Assembly (NCBI GenBank): GCA_964450435.1
Contig: CAYVCX010000002.1
Coordinates: 68,709 to 132,708 of the forward strand
Direction of reading: 5' to 3'
DNA: 64,000 nt
DNA from: SKLM01 sp964450435
GTDB lineage: Bacteria > Chloroflexota > Anaerolineae > B4-G1
Shown: positions 45,019 to 53,700 of the stretch, piece by piece
Numbering within the stretch: position 1 is the stretch's first letter
Layout: the number at the start of each line of letters is the position of its first letter
Made by a program: the position numbers and the translations under genes
Notes under the pieces: model-generated
The model's input: only the letters and a program-made list of their open reading frames with translations
Databases searched by the model: none
What the model was told of the DNA's origin: nothing

Positions 45019-45450
45019 TTGAAAGCTGTCCAACGAGTGAGTCGAACGGAGCTGGCCCGCAACACCCGCCGGGTGCTAGGCGACGTGCAGAGGGGCCGCA
45101 CCGCGCTGATCGAGAACTACGGCGAGCCGGAGGCGGCCCTGCTCGATATTGTCGACTATCGGATCCTCCGCGCCGTGATGCGCTACCACGCGGAAGAGCC
45201 GGAGATCGCTCCGGATGCCGGGCTGCCTGACGAGGCGGTTCAGGAGCTGGATGATCCCGACGCGCGCTACGAGCTGGTCTTCGCTCATTATCTGGCCGGC
45301 AGCATCAGCCTGGGCCGGGCTGCGGAGTTGCTGGAGATGCCCTGGCTGGAGCTGCGGACCCGTTGCCTGAGGCTCAGCGTGCCCCTGCGCACGGCCCCCG
45401 GTGACGCCACAGAGTCGGCCGGCGACGTGGCGACGGCTGCAGACTGGTGA
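45019..45450 (+). CDS. Phd/YefM-like antitoxin with UPF0175-like C-terminus
   Basis: 143 residues from TTG 45019, with TAGGAGG before it. The start (RVSRTELARNTRRVLGDVQRGRTALIENYGEPEAALLDI) is Phd-like, with LDDPDARYELVFAHYLAGSI in the middle and SLGRAAELLEMPWLELRTRC, which resembles the UPF0175 helix-turn-helix. It is an orphan here: no toxin follows. The promoter is under a 31-bp palindrome. Role may be a stand-alone regulator or a left-over antitoxin. Confidence 0.7.
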   Translation: MKAVQRVSRTELARNTRRVLGDVQRGRTALIENYGEPEAALLDIVDYRILRAVMRYHAEEPEIAPDAGLPDEAVQELDDPDARYELVFAHYLAGSISLGRAAELLEMPWLELRTRCLRLSVPLRTAPGDATESAGDVATAADW

Positions 45451-45540
45451 ACGTCGGTCTCTCGGCGTTGGGGCCCTGGCGTTCGGTCTGAGGTGCTATG
45501 GCGCGATGGGGAATCCGTCGGGATTAAGGAGGGAGGACAG

Positions 45541-45777
45541 ATGGAAGGTCTGGAGCGTATCACATTCGACACCGAGGTGAAGGGAGGGAGGGCGTGCATT
45601 CGTGGGATGCGTATCACGGTCTCTTTGATCCTGAACCTGCTTGCGAACGGGATGACGCGGGAGGAAATCCTGGAATCGTACCCCTACCTGGAACCGGAGG
45701 ACATCCAGGCGGCGCTGAGCTACGCGGTCTGGCTGGCGGATGAGTCCGTATACACGGTGGAGCGCGTGCCGACGTGA
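45541..45777 (+). CDS. DUF433 antitoxin-like protein
   Basis: 78 residues from the ATG at 45541, with GGAGGGAGGAC before it. DUF433 pattern: GRACIRGMRITVSLILNLLA, NGMTREEILESYPYLEPEDI, ALSYAV. DUF433 proteins usually pair with a DUF5615 PIN-like toxin. The toxin overlaps it by 4 bases but is cut (next entry). An in-frame upstream start at 45493 adds no conserved residues. Confidence 0.85.
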   Translation: MEGLERITFDTEVKGGRACIRGMRITVSLILNLLANGMTREEILESYPYLEPEDIQAALSYAVWLADESVYTVERVPT

Positions 45778-45935
45778 AATTCCTCGCGGACATGGGGATC
45801 TCCCTGCGGAGCGTGGCGTACGTGCGCGGTCTCGGTCGTGAAACGGAAAACCACTCCGGGTTGGGAAAATACACGCTCGGGAGCTCGCCGTATCGTCCAT
45901 GTCTGAAATCCGCGGTAGTCCTTTGCACGGGCTGA
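45774..45935 (+). pseudogene. Truncated DUF5615 PIN-like toxin
   Basis: GTG at 45774 overlaps the antitoxin stop. KFLADMGISLRSVAYVRGLGRET fits a DUF5615 start; after about 23 residues similarity ends and the frame runs into the remnant repeat at 45887, stopping at 45933-45935. Thus only the first quarter of the toxin remains. Confidence 0.7.
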
Positions 45936-45973
45936 CGGAGGACGAGATCGTGGTCATAGAGACACAGATTTGA
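45887..45973. repeat. 56-bp remnant repeat, copy 2, with methylase-like tail
   Basis: Same as copy 1 at 44829. The tail, read in one frame, gives LHGLTEDEIVVIETQI and stops at 45971-45973, close to the methylase ending LYGLTEEEIAVVE. The TGA lies in the -35 box of the next promoter. Confidence 0.68.
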
Positions 45974-45998
45974 CCAAACTCCTTTATTGAATGATAAT
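45970..45998 (+). promoter_or_regulatory. Probable promoter of the TIGR04255 gene
   Basis: TTGACC (45970-45975), 17 bases, GATAAT (45993-45998), then CAGGAGG and the ATG at 46017. Confidence 0.65.
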
Positions 45999-46016
45999 GC
46001 GGTCAGGAGGGTCCAA

Positions 46017-46799
46017 ATGCCACTCAACTTCCCTGTCGTAGAAGATGTCCATCTGTCCAATGCACCGGTGCGGGAGGTTATCTGTCAGGTCAGATTTCCT
46101 ACCATACTGCGCATAGCGCACGAAGAACCGGTGGGCTTCCAGGAGTGCATCAGGGACCGGTTTCCTTTATTGGAGGCTGAGCGCCGCGTCGTCATCGAGA
46201 CGGAAGGGGTGAAACCCGGTGGACGGGCGAAGTTTCCCCCTTCGGTCTTCCGCTTCCGCAACCGGGAGAAGACGCGAATGCTTAGCCTGGCGTCCGACTT
46301 CTACGCCTTGAGCTTCACGGACTATGAGCACTGGGCAGGTTTCGCTGATTGGCTCTCGCACGCCGCCGAGGCAGTCCGGGAGGTCTACACCATTCCTTAC
46401 TCGACTCGCATTGGATTGCGCTATATCAACGTGATCGACCGTGGATTCGGTGACTTCGCCGATTTCGATGCGGTACTCGACCTGTTCCGCGATGAGCTGA
46501 CGGCCATGCTCAGGACAGACGTCATTCGGTCTCCGGAGCTGGCGATGCATCGAATTGAGGCGCTGGCGGATGGTGACCAGTTCACCTTCCGCTATGGCTT
46601 GATCCACGAGGGCACGCCACCCGAGCCCAGATTCCTTCTGGATTTCGACCACTATGCTGAGGGGGAGCTCTCTCTGGACGATCTGCTCAGCCGTTGTGAG
46701 CGTTATCATCGGCACATCTACAATGCCTTTCGGTGGTGTATTGCCGAAGGCAAACTGGGATTCTTCCAGCCCGAACCGGACGCCGGGAAGGGAATCTGA
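46017..46799 (+). CDS. TIGR04255-family protein
   Basis: 260 residues from the ATG at 46017 after CAGGAGG. LSNAPVREVICQVRFP near residue 15 and RIGLRYINVIDR near residue 136 are typical of TIGR04255, a family of unknown function often in accessory regions. The C-terminus YHRHIYNAFRWCIAEGKLGFF also fits. It may act together with the following two genes, which are spaced by 2 and 9 bases. Confidence 0.78.
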   Translation: MPLNFPVVEDVHLSNAPVREVICQVRFPTILRIAHEEPVGFQECIRDRFPLLEAERRVVIETEGVKPGGRAKFPPSVFRFRNREKTRMLSLASDFYALSFTDYEHWAGFADWLSHAAEAVREVYTIPYSTRIGLRYINVIDRGFGDFADFDAVLDLFRDELTAMLRTDVIRSPELAMHRIEALADGDQFTFRYGLIHEGTPPEPRFLLDFDHYAEGELSLDDLLSRCERYHRHIYNAFRWCIAEGKLGFFQPEPDAGKGI

Positions 46800-46801
46800 C
46801 G

Positions 46802-47521
46802 ATGAGCATGCTTGTGGATTTCGATACTGAGCAGCACATATATCGTGCTGAAATATGCGCACCTTTCGACTACGCTGGAGCCACGGGACCCCAGGTCACG
46901 CCTCTCCCCGAGTGCTGGCCTGGGACCTCCAGCCAGGTAGTCGTCGCAGGACCCGAGCGTAGACGAAGGCCACAAGACCTGGCGGCGCCTGAGGAGATGG
47001 ACATGACGGATGCTGAGGTTGGTTCTGTCTATTCGGCCTGGTACACGCGCCGTGATCGAACGGGCGCCCGGGCCGGGGATGATCTCATTTCTCTTATGGA
47101 ACGGATGGCTTCCGAGCCTGATCCGCGCGCATTCCTCAGCCTCGTCGAGATGGTCGACTGGTCTACTCGGCGTCCTGAGGAATTGACGGCAGCGATTGAT
47201 CTGGCTCTGAGGGAGGAGAGGCCCACGCTGGCAACGAGACTGGCCCAGTTAGCGCGAGAGCTGTTTCCCCATCACGAGCGAATCGCACGCGCAGCGCGGG
47301 TGCTGGCTCCCGGGAGCGCCCGTTCGACGTACCTGCCTCCTGCCGAAGGGCTGAGAGCCTCAAGAAGATGGTTGCGTGAGCACGCAGATGAGTACCGTGG
47401 TCAGTGGGTGGCCGTCAGGCAAGGGGCGCTGGTAGGCGCCGCCCCCTTCTTGGAGCAAATGGAAGACCTTATCGATCTGGAGGAGGAGGGTGCCAACCTC
47501 CTCGTCACTAGAGTCCTCTAG
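46802..47521 (+). CDS. Hypothetical protein with DUF5678-like C-terminus
   Basis: 239 residues, starting 2 bases after the previous stop. The middle is helical and no family was recognised. The last about 40 residues (WLREHADEYRGQWVAVRQGALV...PFLEQM) resemble DUF5678, a short domain often found in accessory gene sets. The N-terminal part starts SMLVDFDTEQHIYRAEICAP. Function unknown. Confidence 0.6.
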   Translation: MSMLVDFDTEQHIYRAEICAPFDYAGATGPQVTPLPECWPGTSSQVVVAGPERRRRPQDLAAPEEMDMTDAEVGSVYSAWYTRRDRTGARAGDDLISLMERMASEPDPRAFLSLVEMVDWSTRRPEELTAAIDLALREERPTLATRLAQLARELFPHHERIARAARVLAPGSARSTYLPPAEGLRASRRWLREHADEYRGQWVAVRQGALVGAAPFLEQMEDLIDLEEEGANLLVTRVL

Positions 47522-47530
47522 AGAGCATAG

Positions 47531-47998
47531 ATGGCTCGGTTTGATGATCTGCTCATCGGGGGCCACTTCGCCACGGGTGTCGCCACCTACGAAGATTTCT
47601 ATCCTGGAGACAAGGAGAACGCTCGCATTGTGCTCAGTGTGAGCATTGCGGGACGCATAAGCACAGAGGCTATCGTTGATACGGGAGCGCCATATTGCAT
47701 TCTCGCCCCCCAGTTGGTCAAGCAGGCTGGCATTTCGCCCGACTCGGGTTATGCACCCACAGGACCACTGAAGATAAGGGGAATCTTTTACAGAGGGACA
47801 CTTCACAGGATGTCGATTGTCCTGCGAAACGAGCAAGAAGGTGGTGATCTCGAGGTCCCCGCCACGGTCTTTGTGCCCACGATACCGCAGGGAGAACCGT
47901 GGCTTCATCCGAATTTCCTGGGCCTGACCGGGTTACTGGAGCGGATCCGCTTTGCCGTTGATCCGGCTGAGAACGCGTTCTATTTCGGTCCGCTCTAA
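47531..47998 (+). CDS. Retropepsin-like aspartic protease
   Basis: 155 residues. AIVDTGAPYCILAPQLV near residue 47 holds the catalytic DTGA of a one-domain aspartic protease; the family acts as dimers. A second hydrophobic part (PWLHPNFLGLTGLLERI) is also typical (GLLG type). The partner gene is likely the hypothetical protein before it. Substrate unknown. Confidence 0.75.
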   Translation: MARFDDLLIGGHFATGVATYEDFYPGDKENARIVLSVSIAGRISTEAIVDTGAPYCILAPQLVKQAGISPDSGYAPTGPLKIRGIFYRGTLHRMSIVLRNEQEGGDLEVPATVFVPTIPQGEPWLHPNFLGLTGLLERIRFAVDPAENAFYFGPL

Positions 47999-48109
47999 CC
48001 ACTTGAAACTGTCCGAGGCGCGTGGATAGCCGGCTGGAGCGCATTCTATGTTCAATACCTCGCTCCGGCCAGGTGAATCGAGCAACGTGTATCTGATCGA
48101 GGACTCAGT

Positions 48110-48295
48110 ATGAGCTCCCCCTACATCATAGACAACCGCGCTCACATACTATCCGACGTCCTCAAGGAGCTTCCCCACGTCGACGCCGTCCACGCCCTCG
48201 ACGTCCCCACTGCCTGCTTCAACGTCCGTGGCTTCGACTTCGTGCGCGAGGGCGTGCAAGGCGTTGAGCGCGGGGCCTTTAGCCGCATGGGTTAA
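48110..48295 (+). pseudogene. Truncated copy 1 of the PLD-helicase start
   Basis: SSPYIIDNRAHILSDVLKEL and DAVHALDVPTACFNVRGFDF match the helicase start (NLPYVIDNRAHTLADVLNDL, DAVHALDIATAYFNVGGFHL) over about 45 residues. The match ends near 48245; the rest of the frame is unrelated and stops at 48295. It is the more diverged of the two copies. Confidence 0.8.
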
Positions 48296-48429
48296 GCCCG
48301 ACGGGCCCGAGCGCTTCGGGACGCCTTCGCCTCCCGCCACGGTGTCCTCACCCTGGACCTGATCCAGGCTGCCCGGGCTGACCGGCAGGCGCAGCACGAT
48401 CCCCCTCCCGACCGCCCCGGCGGGGGTTA
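48296..48429 (+). pseudogene. Possible antitoxin C-terminal remnant before VapC
   Basis: One frame reads RARALRDAFASRHGVLTLDLI and ends with a stop at 48427-48429. It lies right before the PIN toxin, where an antitoxin is expected, but the first part is missing and replaced by the helicase remnant. Low certainty. Confidence 0.35.
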
Positions 48430-48434
48430 GCGCC

Positions 48435-48872
48435 GTGAGCCACATCGTCGACGCCAACCTCGGCCTCGCCCTGGTCCTCGCCACCCCCTACTCCGACCGG
48501 GCTCAGATCCTGTGGGAGAGCTGGAGTTCCCAGCAGGCCGTCGTCTTCGCCCCCGATCTGTGGGCCTACGAGCTAACCTCGGCCCTCCGCAAAGCGATGG
48601 TGGTGACCGGTATGAGCCTCGCCGGGGCCGAGGCGCGTCTCGAGGCCCTGACTCAGCTCGGCGTTCGGCTGGTGCCGCCCACGCCGCAGCTCCATCAATC
48701 CGCTCTCCGCTGGGCGCACCGTCTGGGCCACACGGTGGCCTACGATGCCCAGTATCTGGCCCTGGCCGAGCTCCTCGGTTGTGACTTCTGGACCGCCGAT
48801 CGCCGCCTGGCGGCAGCGCTGAGCCCCGGCGTTCCCTGGGTCCATTGGGTGGGCAACGGTGATCCAGCATAG
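48435..48872 (+). CDS. vapC: VapC-like PIN-domain toxin
   Basis: 145 residues from GTG 48435. PIN marks: SHIVDANLGLALV at the start, AYELTSALRKAM near residue 39, and AYDAQYLALAELLGCDFWTADRRL near residue 100. VapC proteins cut RNA and normally need a neighbouring antitoxin; the antitoxin here is missing or broken (see 48296). The gene lies between two truncated helicase starts. Confidence 0.8.
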   Translation: MSHIVDANLGLALVLATPYSDRAQILWESWSSQQAVVFAPDLWAYELTSALRKAMVVTGMSLAGAEARLEALTQLGVRLVPPTPQLHQSALRWAHRLGHTVAYDAQYLALAELLGCDFWTADRRLAAALSPGVPWVHWVGNGDPA

Positions 48873-48931
48873 CCCAAGCATCGCCACCGCCGGCCCGATG
48901 CCCGCATCGGCCCACACCAGGAGGCCGTGAG

Positions 48932-49123
48932 ATGAACCTCCCCTACGTCATCGACAACCGCGCTCACAACCTGGCCGACGTCCTCAACGATCTCCTCCGC
49001 AGCGACGCCGTCCACGCCCTCGATATCGCCACCGCCTACTTCAACGTCGGCGGCTTCCACCTCCTTCCTGAACGACTGGAGGAGCTAACCTCGTTCCGCC
49101 TTCTCGTGGGCTCGGCGACTTGA
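48932..49123 (+). pseudogene. Truncated copy 2 of the PLD-helicase start
   Basis: 63 codons nearly the same as the helicase start at 50737 (about 93% by eye over 180 bases): NLPYVIDNRAHNLADVLNDL to FRLLVGS. After GS the match ends and TGA follows at 49121-49123. It has its own ATG after AGGAGG. The break is just before the promoter of the AbiE pair. Confidence 0.88.
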
Positions 49124-49184
49124 CAGCAACTGGAAGTGGGATAAAATGCTCGGTACTTATGTATAAGTATATAGGGTTTTATCC
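49120..49184 (+). promoter_or_regulatory. Promoter and nested palindromic operator of the second AbiE pair
   Basis: TTGACA (49120-49125), 16 bases, TAAAAT (49142-49147). A nested palindrome with one centre (49161.5) overlaps it: outer arms GGATAAAA (49139-49146) and TTTTATCC (49177-49184), inner arms TACTTAT (49154-49160) and ATAAGTA (49163-49169). Self-repression by AbiEi is likely. Confidence 0.7.
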
Positions 49185-49190
49185 AGTCCA

Positions 49191-49799
49191 ATGGTGACCA
49201 GTGACGCTGTCCAGGAGGCGAAGAGGATTTTCCGCGAGCACGGCGGCATCCTGCGGACGTCCGAGGCGCTGGAGCAGGGCATTCACCCGCGCACACTCCG
49301 CGCCATGCGTGATTCGAGCGCGCTGGATCGCCTCGCGCGGGGGCTCTATCGCCTGGCCGATCTGCCCCCGCTATCCAACCCGGACCTGGTCACCGTAGCT
49401 TTCAAGGTCCCGGACGGGGTTATCTGCTTGGTCTCCGCCCTCGCTTTTCACGATCTGACGACCGAGATCCCCCACTCGGTGGATGTCGCCGTGGAGAAGG
49501 GAGGCTGGCGACCGCGACTGAAGCATCCCCCCCTGCGCGTCTTCTGGTTCTCCAGCGCTGCCTGGCGCGAAGGGGTGGGTACGTATCAGGTCGACGGGGT
49601 GCCCGTCCGGATCACGACCCCGGCCAAGACGGTGGCCGATATGTTCAAGTTTCGACGCCAGCTAGGGCTCGACATCGCCCTCGAGGCGCTGAAGGAATAT
49701 CGTGATCGGGACGCTTTGGACGTCGACGAGCTGCTTCACTACGCCAGTGTTTGCCGGGTTGATGAGGTCATCACCCCCTACCTGGAGGCCCTGGTGTGA
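49191..49799 (+). CDS. abiEi: AbiEi-like antitoxin (second pair)
   Basis: 202 residues. The start (EAKRIFREHGGILRTSEALEQGIHPRTL) is a winged helix; GLYRLADLPPLSNPDLVTVA and TPAKTVADMFKFRRQLGLD are typical of this AbiEi type. Shorter than the first AbiEi. The stop overlaps the toxin start by 4 bases. Confidence 0.82.
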   Translation: MVTSDAVQEAKRIFREHGGILRTSEALEQGIHPRTLRAMRDSSALDRLARGLYRLADLPPLSNPDLVTVAFKVPDGVICLVSALAFHDLTTEIPHSVDVAVEKGGWRPRLKHPPLRVFWFSSAAWREGVGTYQVDGVPVRITTPAKTVADMFKFRRQLGLDIALEALKEYRDRDALDVDELLHYASVCRVDEVITPYLEALV

Positions 49800-50722
49800 C
49801 GCAGAACGTCGCAGCCTCCGTCCATCAAAGACTGCTGAACCGGGCCAGGGCGGAAGGACGCCCGTTCAATGAATTGCTCCAATACTTTGCCATGGAGCGT
49901 TTCCTCTATCGCCTGGGGCGCTCTCCCTACCGAGATCAGTTTGTGCTCAAAGGCGCTCTCATGTTCACGGTCTGGCAGGTCCCGGTTCCGCGCCCGACCC
50001 ATGATGTCGATCTGTTGGGACGGATGGACAACGCGGTACCACGCGTGACGGACGCCATCCGGGACATCTGCGAGGAGTCGTTTCCGGAGGACGGACTGCG
50101 CTTTGCTGGAGAGACTGTCTCTGGTGAACGGATCATGGAGGCAGCGGATTATCAGGGGGTGCGGGTGCGCTTCACAGCCTTCCTGGGCAAGGCACGGATC
50201 CCTATGCAGGTCGATGTAGGGTTTGGCGATCCGGTGATCCCTGGTCCGTCCTTGATCCGCTTACCGACTATGCTCGAATTCCCGTCTCCTGAACTGCAAG
50301 GATACAGCCCGGAAAGCACCATCGCAGAGAAGGTCCAGATCATGGTCCGCCTTGGGGAGATCAACAGCCGCATGAAGGACTTCTTTGACGTCTGGCTGCT
50401 GGCCACGCGGGCCAGCTTCGAGGGGGAGATCCTGGCAAGGGCCATCCAGGAGACCTTCCGACAACGGCGGACGGCGGTTCCTGCGTCGCCGGTGGCTTTG
50501 AGCGAAGCGTTCGGTCGCGATTCCGATAGGCAGATGCAGTGGGCGGCCTTCCTGCGCCGCTACCGTCTGAGTGAGGAGGCTGGGACCCCGACGACCCTAC
50601 GCGAGGTCATCCGACTCATTGCCGAGTTTCTCGGCCCGGTCCTCGAGGTGGTCTCGGAGGGGCGACGGTTCGACAAACGATGGTCGCCTGGCGGGCCGTG
50701 GATCTCTTCGGCAAACACGTGA
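49796..50722 (+). CDS. abiEii: AbiEii-like nucleotidyltransferase toxin (second pair)
   Basis: 308 residues from GTG 49796. FVLKGALMFTVW and RPTHDVDLLG (near residue 70), with the D.D pair, then YSPESTIAEKVQIMVRLG and RMKDFFDVWLL are typical. It belongs to another subfamily than the first AbiEii at 38353 and retains both acidic residues. It ends 14 bases before the helicase start. Confidence 0.85.
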   Translation: MTQNVAASVHQRLLNRARAEGRPFNELLQYFAMERFLYRLGRSPYRDQFVLKGALMFTVWQVPVPRPTHDVDLLGRMDNAVPRVTDAIRDICEESFPEDGLRFAGETVSGERIMEAADYQGVRVRFTAFLGKARIPMQVDVGFGDPVIPGPSLIRLPTMLEFPSPELQGYSPESTIAEKVQIMVRLGEINSRMKDFFDVWLLATRASFEGEILARAIQETFRQRRTAVPASPVALSEAFGRDSDRQMQWAAFLRRYRLSEEAGTPTTLREVIRLIAEFLGPVLEVVSEGRRFDKRWSPGGPWISSANT

Positions 50723-50736
50723 TAGGAGGCGATCGG

Positions 50737-53700
50737 ATGAACCTACCCTACGTCATCGACAACCGCGCTCACACCCTGGCCGACGTCCTCAACGATCTCC
50801 TCCGCAGCGACGCCGTCCACGCCCTCGACATCGCCACCGCCTACTTCAACGTGGGCGGCTTCCACCTCCTTCGTGAACGCCTGGAGGAGCTGGCCTCCTT
50901 CCGGCTTCTCCTCGGGTCCCAGCCGGGCGGGGCGCACGAGCCGGGGCTGCGCCGATCCCTCCGACGCGACCTGGAGGAGGCGCCCCTGGACGAGGAGACG
51001 CTGGCCCAGGTCGAGGCGCTCACCCGCTTCCTGCGCCGCGATGAGGTCCTGGTGCGACTCTACGAGCAGGGCTTCCTCCACGCCAAAGCCTACCTCTGCT
51101 TCGCCGACGATACCCCCGGCGACCGCTTCATCCCCGTGGCCGGCATCGTCGGCTCCAGCAACCTCACCCGCGCCGGTCTCACGACAAACCAGGAGCTCAA
51201 CCTGACCCACAAGACGGTGATCGAGGAGGGGGAGGCGGAGGACGTGGAGGCGCAGGCCGCCGTACAGCCGCTGCTCGAAAGACCTCCCGGGTTTTCCGAG
51301 GACGGTTTTGGCTATCAGGTCGACAATCTACAGCAGACTCATATCGGTGGCGAGGATCAGCATCCAAAACCTCGGAGGTCTCTGGACGCCGCCACGCGCC
51401 GCGCCGTCAAGAGCGAGATCGGCGCCCGCGCCATCCTGGAGCTCCTCGACTGGTACGACGGGCGCTGGGCTCGGGCCCGGGACTTCAAAGAGGATCTGAT
51501 CGAGCTGCTCAACGAATCGAAGTTCGGCCGCTACGCGTACATGCCTTACCAGATCTACCTCAAGACGCTCTACGAGTACTTCAAGGACGAACTCGAAGGC
51601 GACGGCCTCCGCCTTCCGGGTACGAGGTCCGCCGTGGAGCTGACCCGCTTCCAGGAGGACGCGGTGAAAAAGGCGCGCCGCATCCTGGCCCGCTATGACG
51701 GCGTGATGGTCGCCGACTCCGTGGGGCTCGGCAAGACGTGGATCGGGAAGAAGCTACTGGAGGACACGGCGTACCACCGCCGCCAGAAGGCGCTCGTCCT
51801 TTGTCCGGCGTCCCTGCGCGACATGTGGCGTGACGAGCTGCAGGAGGCTGCCATCCCGGCCCAGATCGTCTCCCAGGAGCTGCTGGGCCAGGACGACTTT
51901 CTGACACGCCCCAAAGCGCACGCGCTGCGGGACGTGGACGTGATCCTCATCGACGAGTCCCACAACTTCCGCAACTACAACACGAACCGCTACGAGAACC
52001 TGGAGCGCCTCGTCGGCGCCAACGGCGGGCGGGGCCGAGACGGGGAGCCGAAGCAGATCATCCTCCTCACCGCTACGCCCATCAACAACACCATCCTCGA
52101 CCTATACCACCAGCTCATGCTCTTCGCCCAGGGCGACCGCACCTACTTCTCCGCCGCGGGCATCGGCGACCTGCGGAAGTACTTCCTCGCCGCGCGCCGG
52201 TCGGCAGCCAGCGACCAGAGCGAGACCGCCGCCCTCTTCAACCTGCTGGAGGAGGTCGTCATCCGCCGCACCCGGGCCTACGTCCGCAAGGCGTATCCCC
52301 AGTCTACCATCCGCGGGGAGCCCATCAACTGGCCGAAGCGGGAGCTGGAGACCGTGCGCTACAACCTGGAGGAAACCTACCACGGGATCTACGACGCCGT
52401 CGTGGCCGGCATCGACAGCCTCACCCTGGCGCCGTACAGCCTGGAGGACTACAAGCAGGTCGGTATCGAGAGGGACGCGATGGAGTTGGGACGGGAGCAG
52501 GCCCTCGTCGGCATCTTCAAGAGCCGCTTCCTCAAGCGGTTCGAGTCCAGCGTGGAGGCCTTCCGTATCAGCGTCGGCCGCGCGTTGGCCTTCTTCAAGA
52601 CCTTCGCCGATCTGCTGGATGAGGGCAAGCTTCTCGACAGCAGTGAGTTCCGCCACGCCATGCGCTACCTGGAGCCGGAGGCGGCAGATGACGAATCCGT
52701 GCCCCGCTCTCAGGCGGCGGCCTTCGACGACCACCAGGCCGCCCGGGAGATCCTGGAGGAGCTGCCGGAGCTCGAACCGCAGCAGTACGACCTGGAGCGG
52801 CTGCGGGAGGCGGTGGCCCACGACGTGGCCCGGCTGACCGAGATCTGGGAGCGGGTCGAGGGGATCACGCCGGACCTGGATGCGAAGCTAGAGCGCATCA
52901 AGGACCTGCTCGCCGGGGATCTGCGCGGCAAGAAGGTGGTCCTCTTCGCCTACTTCAAGGACACGGCCCGCTACCTCCACCGCGAGCTCGGGAAGGACGG
53001 CGACTTCCTGGCCGAAGCCGGGGACCCGCGCATCGCCATTATGGATGGCGAGGTCGCTCCCGCGACCCGGGCGCGGCGGCTGCTTCGCTTCGCCCCGGTG
53101 GCAAACAACCGGCCGGAGTTGGCCGGAAGCGAGAACGAGATCGACCTGATGATTTCCACCGACGTCCTCAGCGAGGGCCAGAACCTGCAGGACTGCGGCC
53201 ACCTGGTCAACTACGACCTCCACTGGAACCCCACGCGCATGGTCCAGCGGGCCGGTCGCATTGACCGAATCGGCTCCCCCTTCGAGACGCTGTGCGTTTA
53301 CAACGTCTTCCCGGAGCGGGGGTTGGAGCGGCTGCTCCAGCTCCTGTCGAGCCTCCAGCAGAAGATCACCACCATCGACCGCTTCGGCATGCTGGAGACG
53401 AGCGTCCTGGGCGAGGTGGTCCACCCGCGCACCTTCAACCACCTGCAGCGCATCGCCGCCGAGGACGAGAGCGTGATGGACGAGCTCCAGGCCGAGAGCG
53501 AGCTGGCCAGCAGCGAGTTCCTGATGGCCTCGCTCCAGGACGCGCTGGCGAGCGGTGAGTGGAACCTCGACGAGCTGCCCGACGGCATCCACTCAGGCCG
53601 GGAGCTAGATCGGCACCGCGGGCTTTTCTTTTACTTCACCGCCCCGCCGGTTGAAGAAAACGGGGCGCGGCGCCACTTCTGGCGCTACTACGACCTTCAC

